A DNA stretch of 61,362 nucleotides from Rhodopirellula sp. (lineage in GTDB: Bacteria > Planctomycetota > Planctomycetia > Pirellulales > Pirellulaceae). Positions 46,119-56,800 of the stretch are shown one piece after another. Within the stretch, counting starts at the first letter, position 1. Each line of letters starts with the position of its first letter. The stretch is from contig NZGD01000065.1 of the NCBI GenBank assembly GCA_002690925.1, positions 1 to 61,362 of the forward strand, read 5' to 3'. The position numbers were made by a program, and so were the translations under genes. The notes under the pieces are model-generated. The model did not search any database. It was not told the DNA's origin and saw nothing but the letters and a program-made list of their open reading frames with translations.

Positions 46119-46289
46119 TCTGTCACAGATACGAATCGTGACAGAGAGATGGAAGCGGTGATTCCAAGTACAATCGATCGCACAATGATGAAAAGGCCGG
46201 TTGTAGGAGGCGATTCTCTGTCACTGTGCCTGGACTCAACGACTGAAGTGATTTGAGCCGGGTCTCTTGCCAATTTATAGTGTTACAGA
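46119..46289. promoter_or_regulatory. Repeated TCTGTCAC/GTGACAGA elements before the HlyD/MacB operon
   Basis: TCTGTCAC (46119-46126) and GTGACAGA (46138-46145) form a perfect dyad with an 11-nt spacer. The 8-mer TCTGTCAC recurs at 46217-46224, and GTTACAGA, one mismatch from the inverted half, at 46282-46289. All lie between ilvD and the adaptor gene starting at 46374. No T tract follows, so an operator for a dimeric regulator fits better than a terminator. No regulator gene is adjacent. Confidence 0.4.
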
Positions 46290-46373
46290 GACACCATCCT
46301 GTAGAAGGACAGTGTTGCAGACAGACCTATACCCACTATCGATTCATTTCCTGCCCCAACCTAAGGTTAATCC

Positions 46374-47906
46374 ATGAGCGCGAGCCAAAGATGGAGTGGG
46401 CGATACGGGCGGGCATCCGTCATTATTCCTGTCGCTCTCAGCGGCGTAATCTTGCTGCTTCTTACTCTCAATAGGAAAGAAGGAATTTGGACTCAGCAAG
46501 CAGAACAGACCTTGCTGCTGCACTCCGTTGAACGCAGCAAATTTGAAGCGTTTGTGACTGAACCAGGTGACATTGTCAGCAGCAGCAATGTAGAAGTCCG
46601 GTGCGAAGTCGAGTCGAGAGGGTCTGCCGGTGTCACAATTGTGAGTCTGTGTGACGAAGGAACCGAGGTTAAAAAAGGGGACCTGCTTGTACAGTTTGAT
46701 GATTCGGTTTTGCAGAACGAATTGATTGCTCAGCAAATTGTGGTTGCAAAGGACAAGTCGGCTCTCATACAAGCCGAAAGCAATCTCGCTAATGCTGAAC
46801 GCACGTTGCGGGAGTACGTTGAAGGCCTATTTCAGCAAGAGGTCGAGACACTTGAGAGTGCTGTGTTCGTCACGCAGGAAAACCTCCGCAGAAAAGAGCT
46901 TGAACTTGCTTCCAATCGGCGGATGGCAGCCAAGGGTATACTCAACCAGTTGCAAGTCAGTGCAGGTGAATTCGCACTTGAGAAATCAAGAAAGGATGTT
47001 GCCGCGAGCAAACGAGCCTTGGACGTTTTCAAGAAGTTTACCCGAGAGCGGAAAGTCGGAGAATTCACCGCGGAAATTGAAAAACAGAAAGCAAATGTCG
47101 AAGCCGCTGAATTTACACAGAAGCTAAGCAACCAAAAGCTGAGCGAAATCACTGAACAAATTGACCATTGCACCATTCATGCACCTGCTGCTGGTCAGGT
47201 CGTATACGCGAACGAGCGGCAGCGAGGTGAACCTGTCGTAATCGAAGAAGGTAGCCAGATTCGCTTCAATCAAATGGTCGCTCGCCTACCCGACATCAAA
47301 AAAATGCAGGTGGATGTAAAAATCAATGAGTCCCACATCAATCGTGTCAGCCCCGGCATGCGAGCTGAGATCACACTAGACGCAGATCCAGAGAAACTTC
47401 TTTTCGGCAAAGTCAAACGCGTAGCGCCCTACCCATTTCCAATGCGATGGCATGGCGCTCCGCTTGAATATGGAGTGGAAGTTGCCATCAAAGATCCCCC
47501 CAAAACGATCCGACCTGGTTTACGAGCGAAAGTTAAGATCTTTTTCGAGGCCGAGACTTCAGTCTTGCAAATTCCACTCGCTGCAGTAATTGCCCATGAG
47601 AAATCCCATTATTGCCTCATACGTGATGGCGACGGATGGCGTCCAACGCCAATTACCATCGGTCCCAATAACAACAATCAAGTGGTAGTCACCGAGGGCA
47701 TCACAGAGGGAGACCAAGTGGCTCTGACCCCGTTTCGATTCATCCAACGGTCCGATTTACCGACGGCTACCAAGGCTGCTGTCAATGATCAAGATGCAAA
47801 TCGAAACAACACGCAGTTTGCCGAACCACCGCAACCACCGAACCAGACTGACAAAGAATTCACTGCGACTGAAATCGGAACAGCGCAAGCTGATGCAGGC
47901 ACATGA
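46374..47906 (+). CDS. HlyD-family periplasmic adaptor of a MacAB-like exporter
   Basis: 510 residues. An N-terminal anchor helix (ASVIIPVALSGVILLLLTL) precedes a lipoyl half (EGTEVKKGDLLVQFDD), a long coiled-coil hairpin (about 120-260), the returning lipoyl half (TIHAPAAGQVVYANER) and beta-barrel strands (MQVDVKINESHINRVSPGMRAEI, quoted in part; IRPGLRAKVKIFFE). The C-terminus is a Pro/Asn/Gln-rich tail. It should bridge an inner-membrane permease to an outer-membrane exit. The next gene overlaps by ATGA (47903-47906). AAGG sits 8 nt before ATG 46374. Confidence 0.92.
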   Translation: MSASQRWSGRYGRASVIIPVALSGVILLLLTLNRKEGIWTQQAEQTLLLHSVERSKFEAFVTEPGDIVSSSNVEVRCEVESRGSAGVTIVSLCDEGTEVKKGDLLVQFDDSVLQNELIAQQIVVAKDKSALIQAESNLANAERTLREYVEGLFQQEVETLESAVFVTQENLRRKELELASNRRMAAKGILNQLQVSAGEFALEKSRKDVAASKRALDVFKKFTRERKVGEFTAEIEKQKANVEAAEFTQKLSNQKLSEITEQIDHCTIHAPAAGQVVYANERQRGEPVVIEEGSQIRFNQMVARLPDIKKMQVDVKINESHINRVSPGMRAEITLDADPEKLLFGKVKRVAPYPFPMRWHGAPLEYGVEVAIKDPPKTIRPGLRAKVKIFFEAETSVLQIPLAAVIAHEKSHYCLIRDGDGWRPTPITIGPNNNNQVVVTEGITEGDQVALTPFRFIQRSDLPTATKAAVNDQDANRNNTQFAEPPQPPNQTDKEFTATEIGTAQADAGT

Positions 47907-49225
47907 ACCTGCTACGTCCCCGAATCTGGCGACTTGGCATCAAGAGCCTCCTCCTGCATCCTATGCGGTCCTTACTGACGGTACTTGGAATTTTCATTGG
48001 TGTAGCCAGTGTTGTCTGGTTACTCGCCATTGGTGAGGGAATCAGTCGGGAAGCCCAGCGGCAGATTTCGGAACTAGGTGCCACAAACATAATCTTGCGT
48101 TCCGTGCTTCCTCCCGATGACTCGGTCAACGAATCCAACTTCTATGTTGAGTATGGAATCCGCCGATCAGACGTTGCTGCACTGACGGGCATCACAACGA
48201 TTAAGAATGCTGTACGAATCCGCGAAACTCGGCGTGAAGCGCACTATGGTGCCGTAACACTCGCCAGTCATCTGGTGGCTTGCACTCCCGAGTACGCTGA
48301 AATCATGCATCTGAAACTCGCCCGCGGCAGATTCATCGCTGACGTCGATGTCCAGCAACGTGCCAACGTATGCGTCTTGGCTGCTGAAACTGCCAATCTG
48401 TTTTTCTCAACCGAGGACCCCATGGGCAAGGTGATTCGCATACGTGAACTACCGTACGTCGTTGTCGGAATAATGCAGCCCAGAACCCCTACCGCCGGCA
48501 TCGGTGGATCCATTTCGGCACAGGACTTTGCCAAAGATGTCTACATCCCACTAACCACCTTTTGGCAACGAATTGGTGATCGTGTCCTCTTCGTACAATC
48601 AGGTCAGCGCACCGGAGAAGAAGTTGAGTTAAGTCAAATCACATTTCAGCTTGAGTCATCTGATCAAGTCCTCGCTACGGCCGATGCAATTCGAAGGACA
48701 ATGCAAAAACTGCATACCGAAAAAGACTACGCGGTCGTCGTTCCATTGGAACTACTTGAACAAGCAAAAACGACACGTCTGATGTTCATGGTATTCATGG
48801 GGATGATTGCCGCAGTCACACTCATCGTAGGTGGGATCGGAATCATGAACATCATGCTGGCAACCGTCACCGAGCGAACCAGAGAAATTGGCATTCGCAG
48901 GGCCCTGGGCGCCAAACGCAAGGATATCACGAGACAGTTTCTAGCTGAAACCATTGTGCTTTCAGCGATCGGTGGAGTCGCTGGAATCGCCGGCGGTCTG
49001 ACATGCCCTCTCATGATGGGGTGGTTACGACAAATTCTTCAACTTTGGGTCCCTGATGCGATGAACAATCTTCCAGATGCAATCAGAAATGTGACCCCCG
49101 TCATTGTGCCTTGGTCAATTCCACTGGCATTTGCCATTTCCGTTGCCGTGGGAATTTTCTTTGGCCTTTATCCTGCAACCCGTGCCGCACGAATGGATCC
49201 GATCGAGGCTCTACGGCGTGAGTGA
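47903..49225 (+). CDS. MacB-family ABC transporter permease (FtsX-like)
   Basis: 440 residues. MacB/FtsX topology: one helix near the start (SLLTVLGIFIGVASVVWLLAI), a large periplasmic MacB_PCD domain (about 50-280) and three helices at the end (MVFMGMIAAVTLIVGGIGIMNIML, quoted in part; IVLSAIGGVAGIAGG; LAFAISVAVGIFFGLYPA). The coupling segment TERTREIGIRRALGAKRKDI contacts the ATPase. MacB-type machines move substrates by mechanotransmission. No ATPase is encoded with it; the genes to its right are on the other strand. Confidence 0.93.
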   Translation: MNLLRPRIWRLGIKSLLLHPMRSLLTVLGIFIGVASVVWLLAIGEGISREAQRQISELGATNIILRSVLPPDDSVNESNFYVEYGIRRSDVAALTGITTIKNAVRIRETRREAHYGAVTLASHLVACTPEYAEIMHLKLARGRFIADVDVQQRANVCVLAAETANLFFSTEDPMGKVIRIRELPYVVVGIMQPRTPTAGIGGSISAQDFAKDVYIPLTTFWQRIGDRVLFVQSGQRTGEEVELSQITFQLESSDQVLATADAIRRTMQKLHTEKDYAVVVPLELLEQAKTTRLMFMVFMGMIAAVTLIVGGIGIMNIMLATVTERTREIGIRRALGAKRKDITRQFLAETIVLSAIGGVAGIAGGLTCPLMMGWLRQILQLWVPDAMNNLPDAIRNVTPVIVPWSIPLAFAISVAVGIFFGLYPATRAARMDPIEALRRE

Positions 49226-49330
49226 ATAGTACCGCGTGAAGTGAACCCCCGGCCCATTCACCACGAGGAGTGGCTCCAAAAACTCGACAAAGTCAAGCCT
49301 GTGGTTCCGATAACGATGATGAGACGCGGT

Positions 49331-52105
49331 TTATTTCAGTGATTCCAGGAACGCAAGCAAATCAGCGACTTCCTGAGCGGTCATGTCCCCCGCCAAGCCA
49401 TTTGGCATCAACGACTCTGCTTGCACACGCCGTGATTCGATCTCATCTTTGCTAATTCGATGATTCCTGCCATCTGCAGAACGTATTACCATCTCTGTCG
49501 CAGTATCACGCACCAAAAGACCGCTTACCAACTGCCCATCTGTGTTGAGTACCTGATGACTACGGTACTTTGGATCAATCACCTTGGATGGATCCAGAAC
49601 ACTCTCCAGCAACTCCAACCGCGATCGCTTTTTCCCGATTCCATCCATGTCCGGCCCCACACTGCGACCACTTCCCTGCACCCGATGGCAAAGAGAACAC
49701 TGCATCGACTGGCCATCAAGGAATCGCTCGCGACCACGTTTCGCATCTCCTGTCATCTCGAGTAACGCTGTACGATCGACATTTTCACCCAAACGTTTTC
49801 TTCTATTTTGCATCGGCAGAAATCTTTCAAACAAGGCAGCAGTCAACGGGGTCGCGGAGGCGTGAGCCTTTTCCCCTGCGACTTGTAACTGCAGTTGCGT
49901 CATCTTGTCGTCAAAGATCAACTCCGCAAAGTACTCGAGTGCCACTGATGTGTCGCCTGACTCTGCACTATCAATGACTTTAGATTCACTGTCAGTTGGC
50001 TCCATTGATGCAATCCACTTATACACCAACTGCAAACCTGCGCGATCATTGTCCCAAGATCCCAGCTTAGGCATATGCCCGCTTCCACTTGTTGCCATTC
50101 GGTAGAACAAAGTTGATTTCGATGGCCGTCCGGCAGCTACCACCTTGGCATCGGTAATTCCAAAATTCCCTTGACTTGACTCTGCCTCAACAACATTCAT
50201 CTCGTCTCTGCCAGTCGAATACGACAAATCAGCTGGGACCGTGCCACCGCCACCGCGTCGATGGCAGTGAGCACAATTAGCTGCCAAATACGATCTTGCG
50301 CGGGCATCAAGGGACTGGGACAGATCATGTGGACTTACCATGCTTGCGACCTTCCACTGCGGCGGTGCTGAACGATTCAGCACGCCCGTTTCCAGGAAAT
50401 CGAGGATTTGCCTGTCGCCCAGATTCTCCAGGGAAAACCCGACAGCGCCACCATTTTGCCTTCCATGACAAGACCGACATTGAGCACGGTTTTGCACCTT
50501 CCAGGTAGTGGTCACGGATTGCCCATTGTCCAACTCGTACTTGACCTCCTTTTCAATTCCGACAGCTTCGACCAAGTCGGCATCGGTTTGACCATCATTC
50601 CACAAATAGCTGTACGGCTGCCAATTGATACCATCAAAGTGCAATACTTGTGTTTCAACCCGCACACTACCGAGTGAAATAGTCTTTGCGAAAACAGTAC
50701 CCGCCGGATATTTCCAACCTCGCTGCAAGCGTGCAATCTGAATCGTTTCCTGCCCAGGTACCGCAAGCAGGAACTCGCTGGTCCCACCACCCTGCCAAGC
50801 ATGTGCTGAGATCTGATACGGAACCACCCCCACCTCAGGCACCATGTCACGCGCATCTGCAAAGAGTCCCGTGGAGCTCAGTTGCGTTGGAAAACCGTTC
50901 GCGGACTTTACAGCCTCGTTTCTAACCAGTTGGTAAATTCCACCGTCGTAACCCACCACCAGAGTTTCATGATCTGGTGTCTCAGCGAACGTTATGATTG
51001 GCAAACCTGTTTCCGCAAGAACCGGATTCCACGTCACCTGATCACCTTCATGCCGCATCCCCCACAACAAACCAGTTACATAATCCCCATACAGATACAC
51101 ATCCTTCAACTCGGGAAGGTTCGTGCCCCGATAGACATGCCCCCCCGTGACGGATTGCCCCAATGTGTGGGGATACGCAACAAGAGGTAATTCAATGGGC
51201 GTTGGCCCCTGTTGCACATCGCGGCGAATTGGCTGGGGGCCCTCAAAGATGCTCCAGCCATAATTGCCCCCACGTTTGACATCAAAAACCAGTTCCCACA
51301 ATTCCCACCCGACATCACCACAAATAATCTGGTCAGTGCCGGGAACAATGGTAAACCGCCAGGGGTTACGAAACCCATAAGCAAAGATCTCACCGCGTGC
51401 ATCTGGCACATCCACAAACGGGTTATCTTCAGGAATCGAATACATGAGGTCCTTGGATGGATGATCCACATCAATCCTGCAAATCGATGAACGCAGGTCC
51501 GACAGGTTCTGACCCACATTGTATTCATCCGGTGGAAAAGGCCTCGCCCCGTCGCCCGTTGAAAAGTAGAGTAAGCCCTTTGAGTCGAAGCGTATAGCGC
51601 AGCCATTGTGACCACCTGACGGCCATGTCATCAGGACTTCTTCGCTAGCCGCATCAATCCGCAGTGGCTCCTCACGACTGACGATGAAGCGTGATAACCT
51701 TGTGCCATCAGGACGCGCCACGGGGTCCCCGGCATAAGCGACAAACAACTGCCGGTTGGTTGCAAATTCTGGATGCAATGCAAATCCGTAAGCACGCCTG
51801 AACTTGTCGATCATAGGATTAAAATCAAAGACCAGCTCAGCCCTTTCGCACGACGCATCATCTTCAAACGCAAATAGCTTTCCCGTCACTTCCAAAATCA
51901 TCATTTTGTTAGTCCCAGGTACTGTCATCAGTTCAACTGGCTGATTGAATTGCAAACTAGGATAAACCCGTTCAATCGTGAACGGCTTGGGTGGATCAGG
52001 TGAGCCGATCAGATGAGAAGTTGTCCACGGTTCACGCGCTAACGCTGTTCCGGACAATGGCAGCGCCACGAAACAAGTGACAATCAGAATCAGCCAATAA
52101 CGCAT
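49331..52105 (-). CDS. Secreted fusion: sorbosone-dehydrogenase-like propeller plus three c-type haem sites
   Basis: 924 residues. A signal peptide (YWLILIVTCFVALPLSG) is followed by a six-bladed propeller like PQQ/sorbosone dehydrogenases (QFNQPVELMTVPGTNKM; GYGFRNPWRF-type blade ends; GGNYGWSIFEG; ITGGHVYRG-like). A diheme-like middle domain follows with SYLWNDGQTDADLVEA and haem motifs CRSCHG and CAHCHR, then a PVC-type end with CSLCHR and KVIDPKYRSHQVLNTDGQLVSGLLV, quoted in part. Three CxxCH in total. It is predicted to be a periplasmic oxidoreductase or electron carrier. ATG 52105 is the start; the frame is open to 52303 but that part is not protein-like. It is convergent with the MacB gene. 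Confidence 0.93.
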   Translation of the reverse strand: MRYWLILIVTCFVALPLSGTALAREPWTTSHLIGSPDPPKPFTIERVYPSLQFNQPVELMTVPGTNKMMILEVTGKLFAFEDDASCERAELVFDFNPMIDKFRRAYGFALHPEFATNRQLFVAYAGDPVARPDGTRLSRFIVSREEPLRIDAASEEVLMTWPSGGHNGCAIRFDSKGLLYFSTGDGARPFPPDEYNVGQNLSDLRSSICRIDVDHPSKDLMYSIPEDNPFVDVPDARGEIFAYGFRNPWRFTIVPGTDQIICGDVGWELWELVFDVKRGGNYGWSIFEGPQPIRRDVQQGPTPIELPLVAYPHTLGQSVTGGHVYRGTNLPELKDVYLYGDYVTGLLWGMRHEGDQVTWNPVLAETGLPIITFAETPDHETLVVGYDGGIYQLVRNEAVKSANGFPTQLSSTGLFADARDMVPEVGVVPYQISAHAWQGGGTSEFLLAVPGQETIQIARLQRGWKYPAGTVFAKTISLGSVRVETQVLHFDGINWQPYSYLWNDGQTDADLVEAVGIEKEVKYELDNGQSVTTTWKVQNRAQCRSCHGRQNGGAVGFSLENLGDRQILDFLETGVLNRSAPPQWKVASMVSPHDLSQSLDARARSYLAANCAHCHRRGGGGTVPADLSYSTGRDEMNVVEAESSQGNFGITDAKVVAAGRPSKSTLFYRMATSGSGHMPKLGSWDNDRAGLQLVYKWIASMEPTDSESKVIDSAESGDTSVALEYFAELIFDDKMTQLQLQVAGEKAHASATPLTAALFERFLPMQNRRKRLGENVDRTALLEMTGDAKRGRERFLDGQSMQCSLCHRVQGSGRSVGPDMDGIGKKRSRLELLESVLDPSKVIDPKYRSHQVLNTDGQLVSGLLVRDTATEMVIRSADGRNHRISKDEIESRRVQAESLMPNGLAGDMTAQEVADLLAFLESLK

Positions 52106-52345
52106 GGGGGGAGCGACTCTGCAGGGGAGCGAAGAGGAGAAAGCACGCTGTAATGAAATACGTCGTGACACTTGCTGACACACGAATGCACCGATTGTAG
52201 CCGGTGACAAGCGATCGGGGGTTCGAAGTACTTTGCCCATATCGTCATCAAGACTCGCCAACGAACCTTCAAAAAAGCAGGGAACGGCATCGCGCGGCTC
52301 CACCCTCGCACCAGCAATTCACAACGAGTCCAACGTCCATTGAGA

Positions 52346-53797
52346 TCAAGCCAAGAGATCTTTGACCACTTTGCCATGTACATCAGTCAAACGATAGTCT
52401 CGTCCCTGAAAACGGTACGTGAGCTTCTCATGGTCAAAACCAAGTTGGTGCAGGATAGTGGCCTGCAAATCGTGGACATGGACAGGATTTTCCGCAACGC
52501 TGAATCCCAACTCATCTGAGCTTCCATAATCGAATCCTCCCTTCACGCCGCCGCCTGCCATCCACATCGAAAACACATCAGGGTAGTGATCGCGACCAAG
52601 CACAGCACTCTTTGCCGTGCGTCCTTCTCGAAATGGGGTTCGACCAAATTCTCCCCCCCAAACGACAAGCGTGTCCTTCAACATGTCACGCTGTTTCAGA
52701 TCTTTGATTAAGGCAGCAATCGGCTTGTCCATCGTGGCACATTTATTGGTCAAGCCCTCGGTCAGCCCCTCTTGTTTTCCAGTTCCATGAAAATCCCAAC
52801 CCCAGTCAAACAATTGGACAAATCGAACCCCTGACTCGACCAATCGCCTCGCCAACAGGCAGTTGTTGGCGAGACTGGAACCACCAACTTTCGCCCCATA
52901 CTGATCAAGAGTCTGCTGAGACTCCTGTGAAATGTCCATCACCTCTGGAACAGCAGTCTGCATGCGAAATGCTAATTCATACTGTGAAATGCGTGTCAAC
53001 GTTTCGGGATGCCCCAGTTCGTTTGCCTGAATTTCGTTAAGATCTTTGAGCGCATCAAGGCTCAAACGCCGCATGCTGCGGTCCATGCCTTGCGGATTTG
53101 AGGCGTAAAGAACTGGATCACCTTTGGATCTGCACTGCACTCCCTGATACACCGAAGGTAGAAAGCCACTGCCAAACGAATTCTTTCCACCATTGGGTTG
53201 CACACCACTGGAAATCAGTACAACAAAACCCGGTAGGTTCTCATTCTCACTTCCCAGACCATAAGTGACCCAAGACCCAATGGACGGCCTGCCTGAGCGC
53301 GGCGAACCGGTATAAACGAGCAGTTCGGCAGGCGCGTGATTGAATTGATCTGTGTGCATCGAGTGCACCACACACATTTCATCCGCGATTTCGTGAAAAT
53401 TCGGAATGGCGTCTGACATCCACATCCCTGATTCGCCCACTTGGGACCATTTCCTTGGCGATCCCATCAGTTTGGGAACTCCGGAAGTGAATGCAAATTT
53501 GCGGCCCGCGAGAAACTGATCAGGGCAGTCCTCTGCGTTCCGTTTTACCAATTCAGGCTTGCGATCGAACAGATCGAGATTTGGCGGCGATCCGGTCATG
53601 TGAAGATAAATCACACGTTTCGCCTTCGCAGGAAAATGTGGCTGCTGCGGCGCCAATGGATTCGCAGCATTTCTTTCAGCCCCATTGCCTTCCCCAGCCA
53701 ACAGACTGTTTAAGGCAATCCCTCCCAGACCTGCTGCGGACTGTTGAAAAAAGTGTCGACGAGTCTGTTGTTGAAGATGCTCGAGGAATCGTTTCAT
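52346..53797 (-). CDS. DUF1501 family protein, Tat-type signal
   Basis: 483 residues. The start TRRHFFQQSAAGLGGIAL is a twin-arginine signal. DUF1501 landmarks follow: RVIYLHMTGSPPNLDLFDRKPEL, quoted in part, HSMHTDQFNHAPAELLVYTG, GSWVTYGLGSENENLPGFVVL, DWGWDFHG, LVVWGGEFGRTP, GRDHYPDVFSMWMAGGGVKGG, quoted in part, and the end VHVHDLQATILHQLG. It is an alkaline-phosphatase/sulfatase-like fold of unknown activity. In planctomycetes it is nearly always next to a PSD1/PSCyt1 gene, as here (53 bp downstream of it). Confidence 0.95.
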   Translation of the reverse strand: MKRFLEHLQQQTRRHFFQQSAAGLGGIALNSLLAGEGNGAERNAANPLAPQQPHFPAKAKRVIYLHMTGSPPNLDLFDRKPELVKRNAEDCPDQFLAGRKFAFTSGVPKLMGSPRKWSQVGESGMWMSDAIPNFHEIADEMCVVHSMHTDQFNHAPAELLVYTGSPRSGRPSIGSWVTYGLGSENENLPGFVVLISSGVQPNGGKNSFGSGFLPSVYQGVQCRSKGDPVLYASNPQGMDRSMRRLSLDALKDLNEIQANELGHPETLTRISQYELAFRMQTAVPEVMDISQESQQTLDQYGAKVGGSSLANNCLLARRLVESGVRFVQLFDWGWDFHGTGKQEGLTEGLTNKCATMDKPIAALIKDLKQRDMLKDTLVVWGGEFGRTPFREGRTAKSAVLGRDHYPDVFSMWMAGGGVKGGFDYGSSDELGFSVAENPVHVHDLQATILHQLGFDHEKLTYRFQGRDYRLTDVHGKVVKDLLA

Positions 53798-53849
53798 GAC
53801 TGTTTCGGAAAGTGGTTGTGTGAATTTAGTAGAGAGAGCAGCGTCAGTA

Positions 53850-56800
53850 TTAACGTTTCATAAACATTTCATCGAGATTCAAAATCACGTTGCCTACAAC
53901 CGTCCACGTCGCATACTCGGTGTCGCTTCCGCCGTCTGGTAATGGCCCGAGGGGCACTGTTGCCATCTGCTTTGCCTGCTGTGGTTGTTCTTCGAACTGT
54001 CGGGCTACAACACGGGACAATTCGGTGATCCGTTTCACTTCCGCCTCGGATGGTTCACGAAGCAGGCAATGCCGGAAGGCGTACTGTATTCTCTCTGTCG
54101 GATCCGCACTCTGTGCGATCATTGATCTTGCCAGTGACTGGGCAGCTTCTACGTAAACAGGATCGTTGAGAGTCACTAAAGCTTGCAGTGGCGTATTGGT
54201 GCGGATACGCCTGACGGTACAAACTTCACGATTGGGCGCGTCAAATTGAGCCATCGAAGGATACGGACTTGAACGCCGCCACGAAGTGTAGATTCCGCGT
54301 CGATAACGATTCTCTCCGCTGCTTGCCTGCCAGTCTGTCGCCGACCCAAAAGCTGCCTTGAGACCCAGCGATGGTTGCGGGGGTTTGACGGGTGGTCCAT
54401 ACATACGATCGCTCAGCAGTTTACTGACAAACAATGCCTGATCACGCACCATTTCGGCAGAAACCCGAAACCTTGGGCCTCTCGCATAAAATCGATTCGC
54501 CGGATCAGCACGTCTCAACTCCTCACTGGAAAACGAACTCTGGCGGTATGTTGCTGACGTCACCAGAAGGTTCAAGAGATGCTTCAGATCCCACCCTCCT
54601 TCCTGTAACTCAACCGCCAGCCAATCAAGTAACTTTGGATGTGAAGGCAAATCACCCTGCGACCCAAACTCCTCACTGGTCTGGACGATTCCCACACCAA
54701 AAATCTCTTCCCAATGGCGATTCGCAATTACGCGCGCGGTAAGTGGGTTCTCATCATCAACCAACCACTTCGCTAACGCCAGTCGGTCCGGCTTGACACC
54801 CTCAGGCAGCCCATGAAATACCTCAGGTGTTCCTTCTCCGACAACAGCTCCGGTATTTTGATAGTTACCGCGAATCTGTACACGTGTTTCGCGTCTTGCT
54901 GAATCTGCCAGCTGCCCCATCACGGGGACCGTGGTCGCAGGTTTGATGGATTCCAAACTTGCTTTGGCTTTGTTCAATGCGTCTCTCTGAGTCTTCAGCA
55001 ACGGTGTGATACTGCGGTGGTAACCCGACAAGGCAGCCAGCTGGTCAACACTGAGTTCCTGCTTTTCCTGCCACTGCCGAACAAGATCCAGAATCTCTGG
55101 TGGAACTGCCGCGATACCTGAGAGGCCCCTGTCCGCAGTCATCGAAACACGAAACTGATCCAGAAGATGCTTCGGGTGGGGGGAGGCCTGATCGATTGTC
55201 ACGATCAGGTCAACATCCTCCAACACGACTGCCTGACTGGGTAGGATGGTAAGCGTGTGAGCACGTCCCTGCTGTGGTGCAATCGCCCACCCACTCCCAT
55301 CATCTTGCAGAGCTGCTGCTGCAGGAAAACCTTTCTGTTCATGATCAGCAAACGCTACGGCCAAAGGAATGATTGATGGACCACCTGTGTTGAATTCAGA
55401 ACTGGGTGATGGGACATCCATGGGAACCTCTTCCCAGACAACATCGCGGTTGCCATTTAGCAGTGAAACCCGATATCCTTTCAAGCGTTGTTGAATTGCA
55501 GGAGTCCCATCGGTGCGATTCCAAATCGCAACACGCTCGATCGGCTTCACCTCTCCCAAATCCAGTTCAATCCAAGGATTCTGTTCGATCTTCGTGTGGC
55601 TCACTGAACGGTTATTAAAGATCCCGTCAGTTTTTCCATCATTTGCAAATTCATTCTTCCCACCAAAATCCTCAGAGCTCGCTGTTACATTTCCTGCCAA
55701 CGCGACGTTCTTTCCATCGACAAAAGCCTGTATCTCGGCCAAGTGAATCATCTTCCCTGAGCCTGGCAGATCAACTCGAATGTACTGTGCATCGATCGCA
55801 ACTTTGGATTTTTTCTGCAGCATCGCCTTCACGTTTGAGATGACAAAGTTGTCGGTCTGCGCTGCCGGTAACTCCAAACGCAAACCAACGAGATCGCCAT
55901 TCTCGACTGGAAAAGTCAACCGGTATTGATCCGTGTCTGGCTTTTCCCCATCAGCCACAATCCAGCCATCTTTTACATCCAACTTACGGCCATTGGTTGA
56001 CATCGCTGACGGCTGCAGAGTTGTCCACGTCGCATTCGTTTTCAGGCCAGACAACCATTTACTTTGTGCAGCTTCCAATTCAGCCGTGTCGGTGTCGATG
56101 GCTCGCTGCAACGAGGCTATTTTTTCTGACAGTGTCTGCTTTTCCGCATTCTGCTCATCCGTCCAAACGCTGATGACAGGACTTTCATTTCGACGATCTG
56201 CGTCCTGAGTGCTGTTAAAAAACGCAAAGAGCTTGAAGTACTCGTCCTGAGTAATGGGATCATACTTGTGAGTATGACACTGTGCGCAGGCGATTGTGGT
56301 TCCCATCCAAACAGCCATCGTCGTATTCACGCGATCAACGACTGCCACATTGCGAAACTCTTCATCATTGGTTCCTCCTTCGTTGTTTGTCAAAGTGTTG
56401 CGATGAAAGGCTGTTGCGACCAGTTGTTCCTGCGTTGGATTTTCCAGCAGATCGCCTGCAATTTGCTCAATGGTAAATTGATCAAAAGGCTTATTGTCAT
56501 TCAGTGACTTAATCACATAATCACGGAAAGCCCAGATGGTTCGAGGAGGATCATCAGCGTAGCCCGCAGAATCAGCGTAGCGAGCAAGATCCAGCCATAC
56601 TCTTGCCCAACGTTCACCAAAAGCCGGCTTCTGCAATAGACGATGAACATATTGTTGGTACGCATCATCTGATTCATCCTCCACGAATGCCTTCGCTTCT
56701 TCCCACGTTGGTGGCAGCCCAATAAGGTCCATCGAGACACGTCTTGCCAGTGTCAACCTGTCAGCTTCAGGTGACGGCGTGAGCCCACGTGATTCCAGTT

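Noticed and set aside
46023..46256. Plus-strand 77-codon frame overlapping the ilvD end
   Set aside because: It starts inside ilvD in another frame with no SD, and the rest covers the repeated dyad elements.
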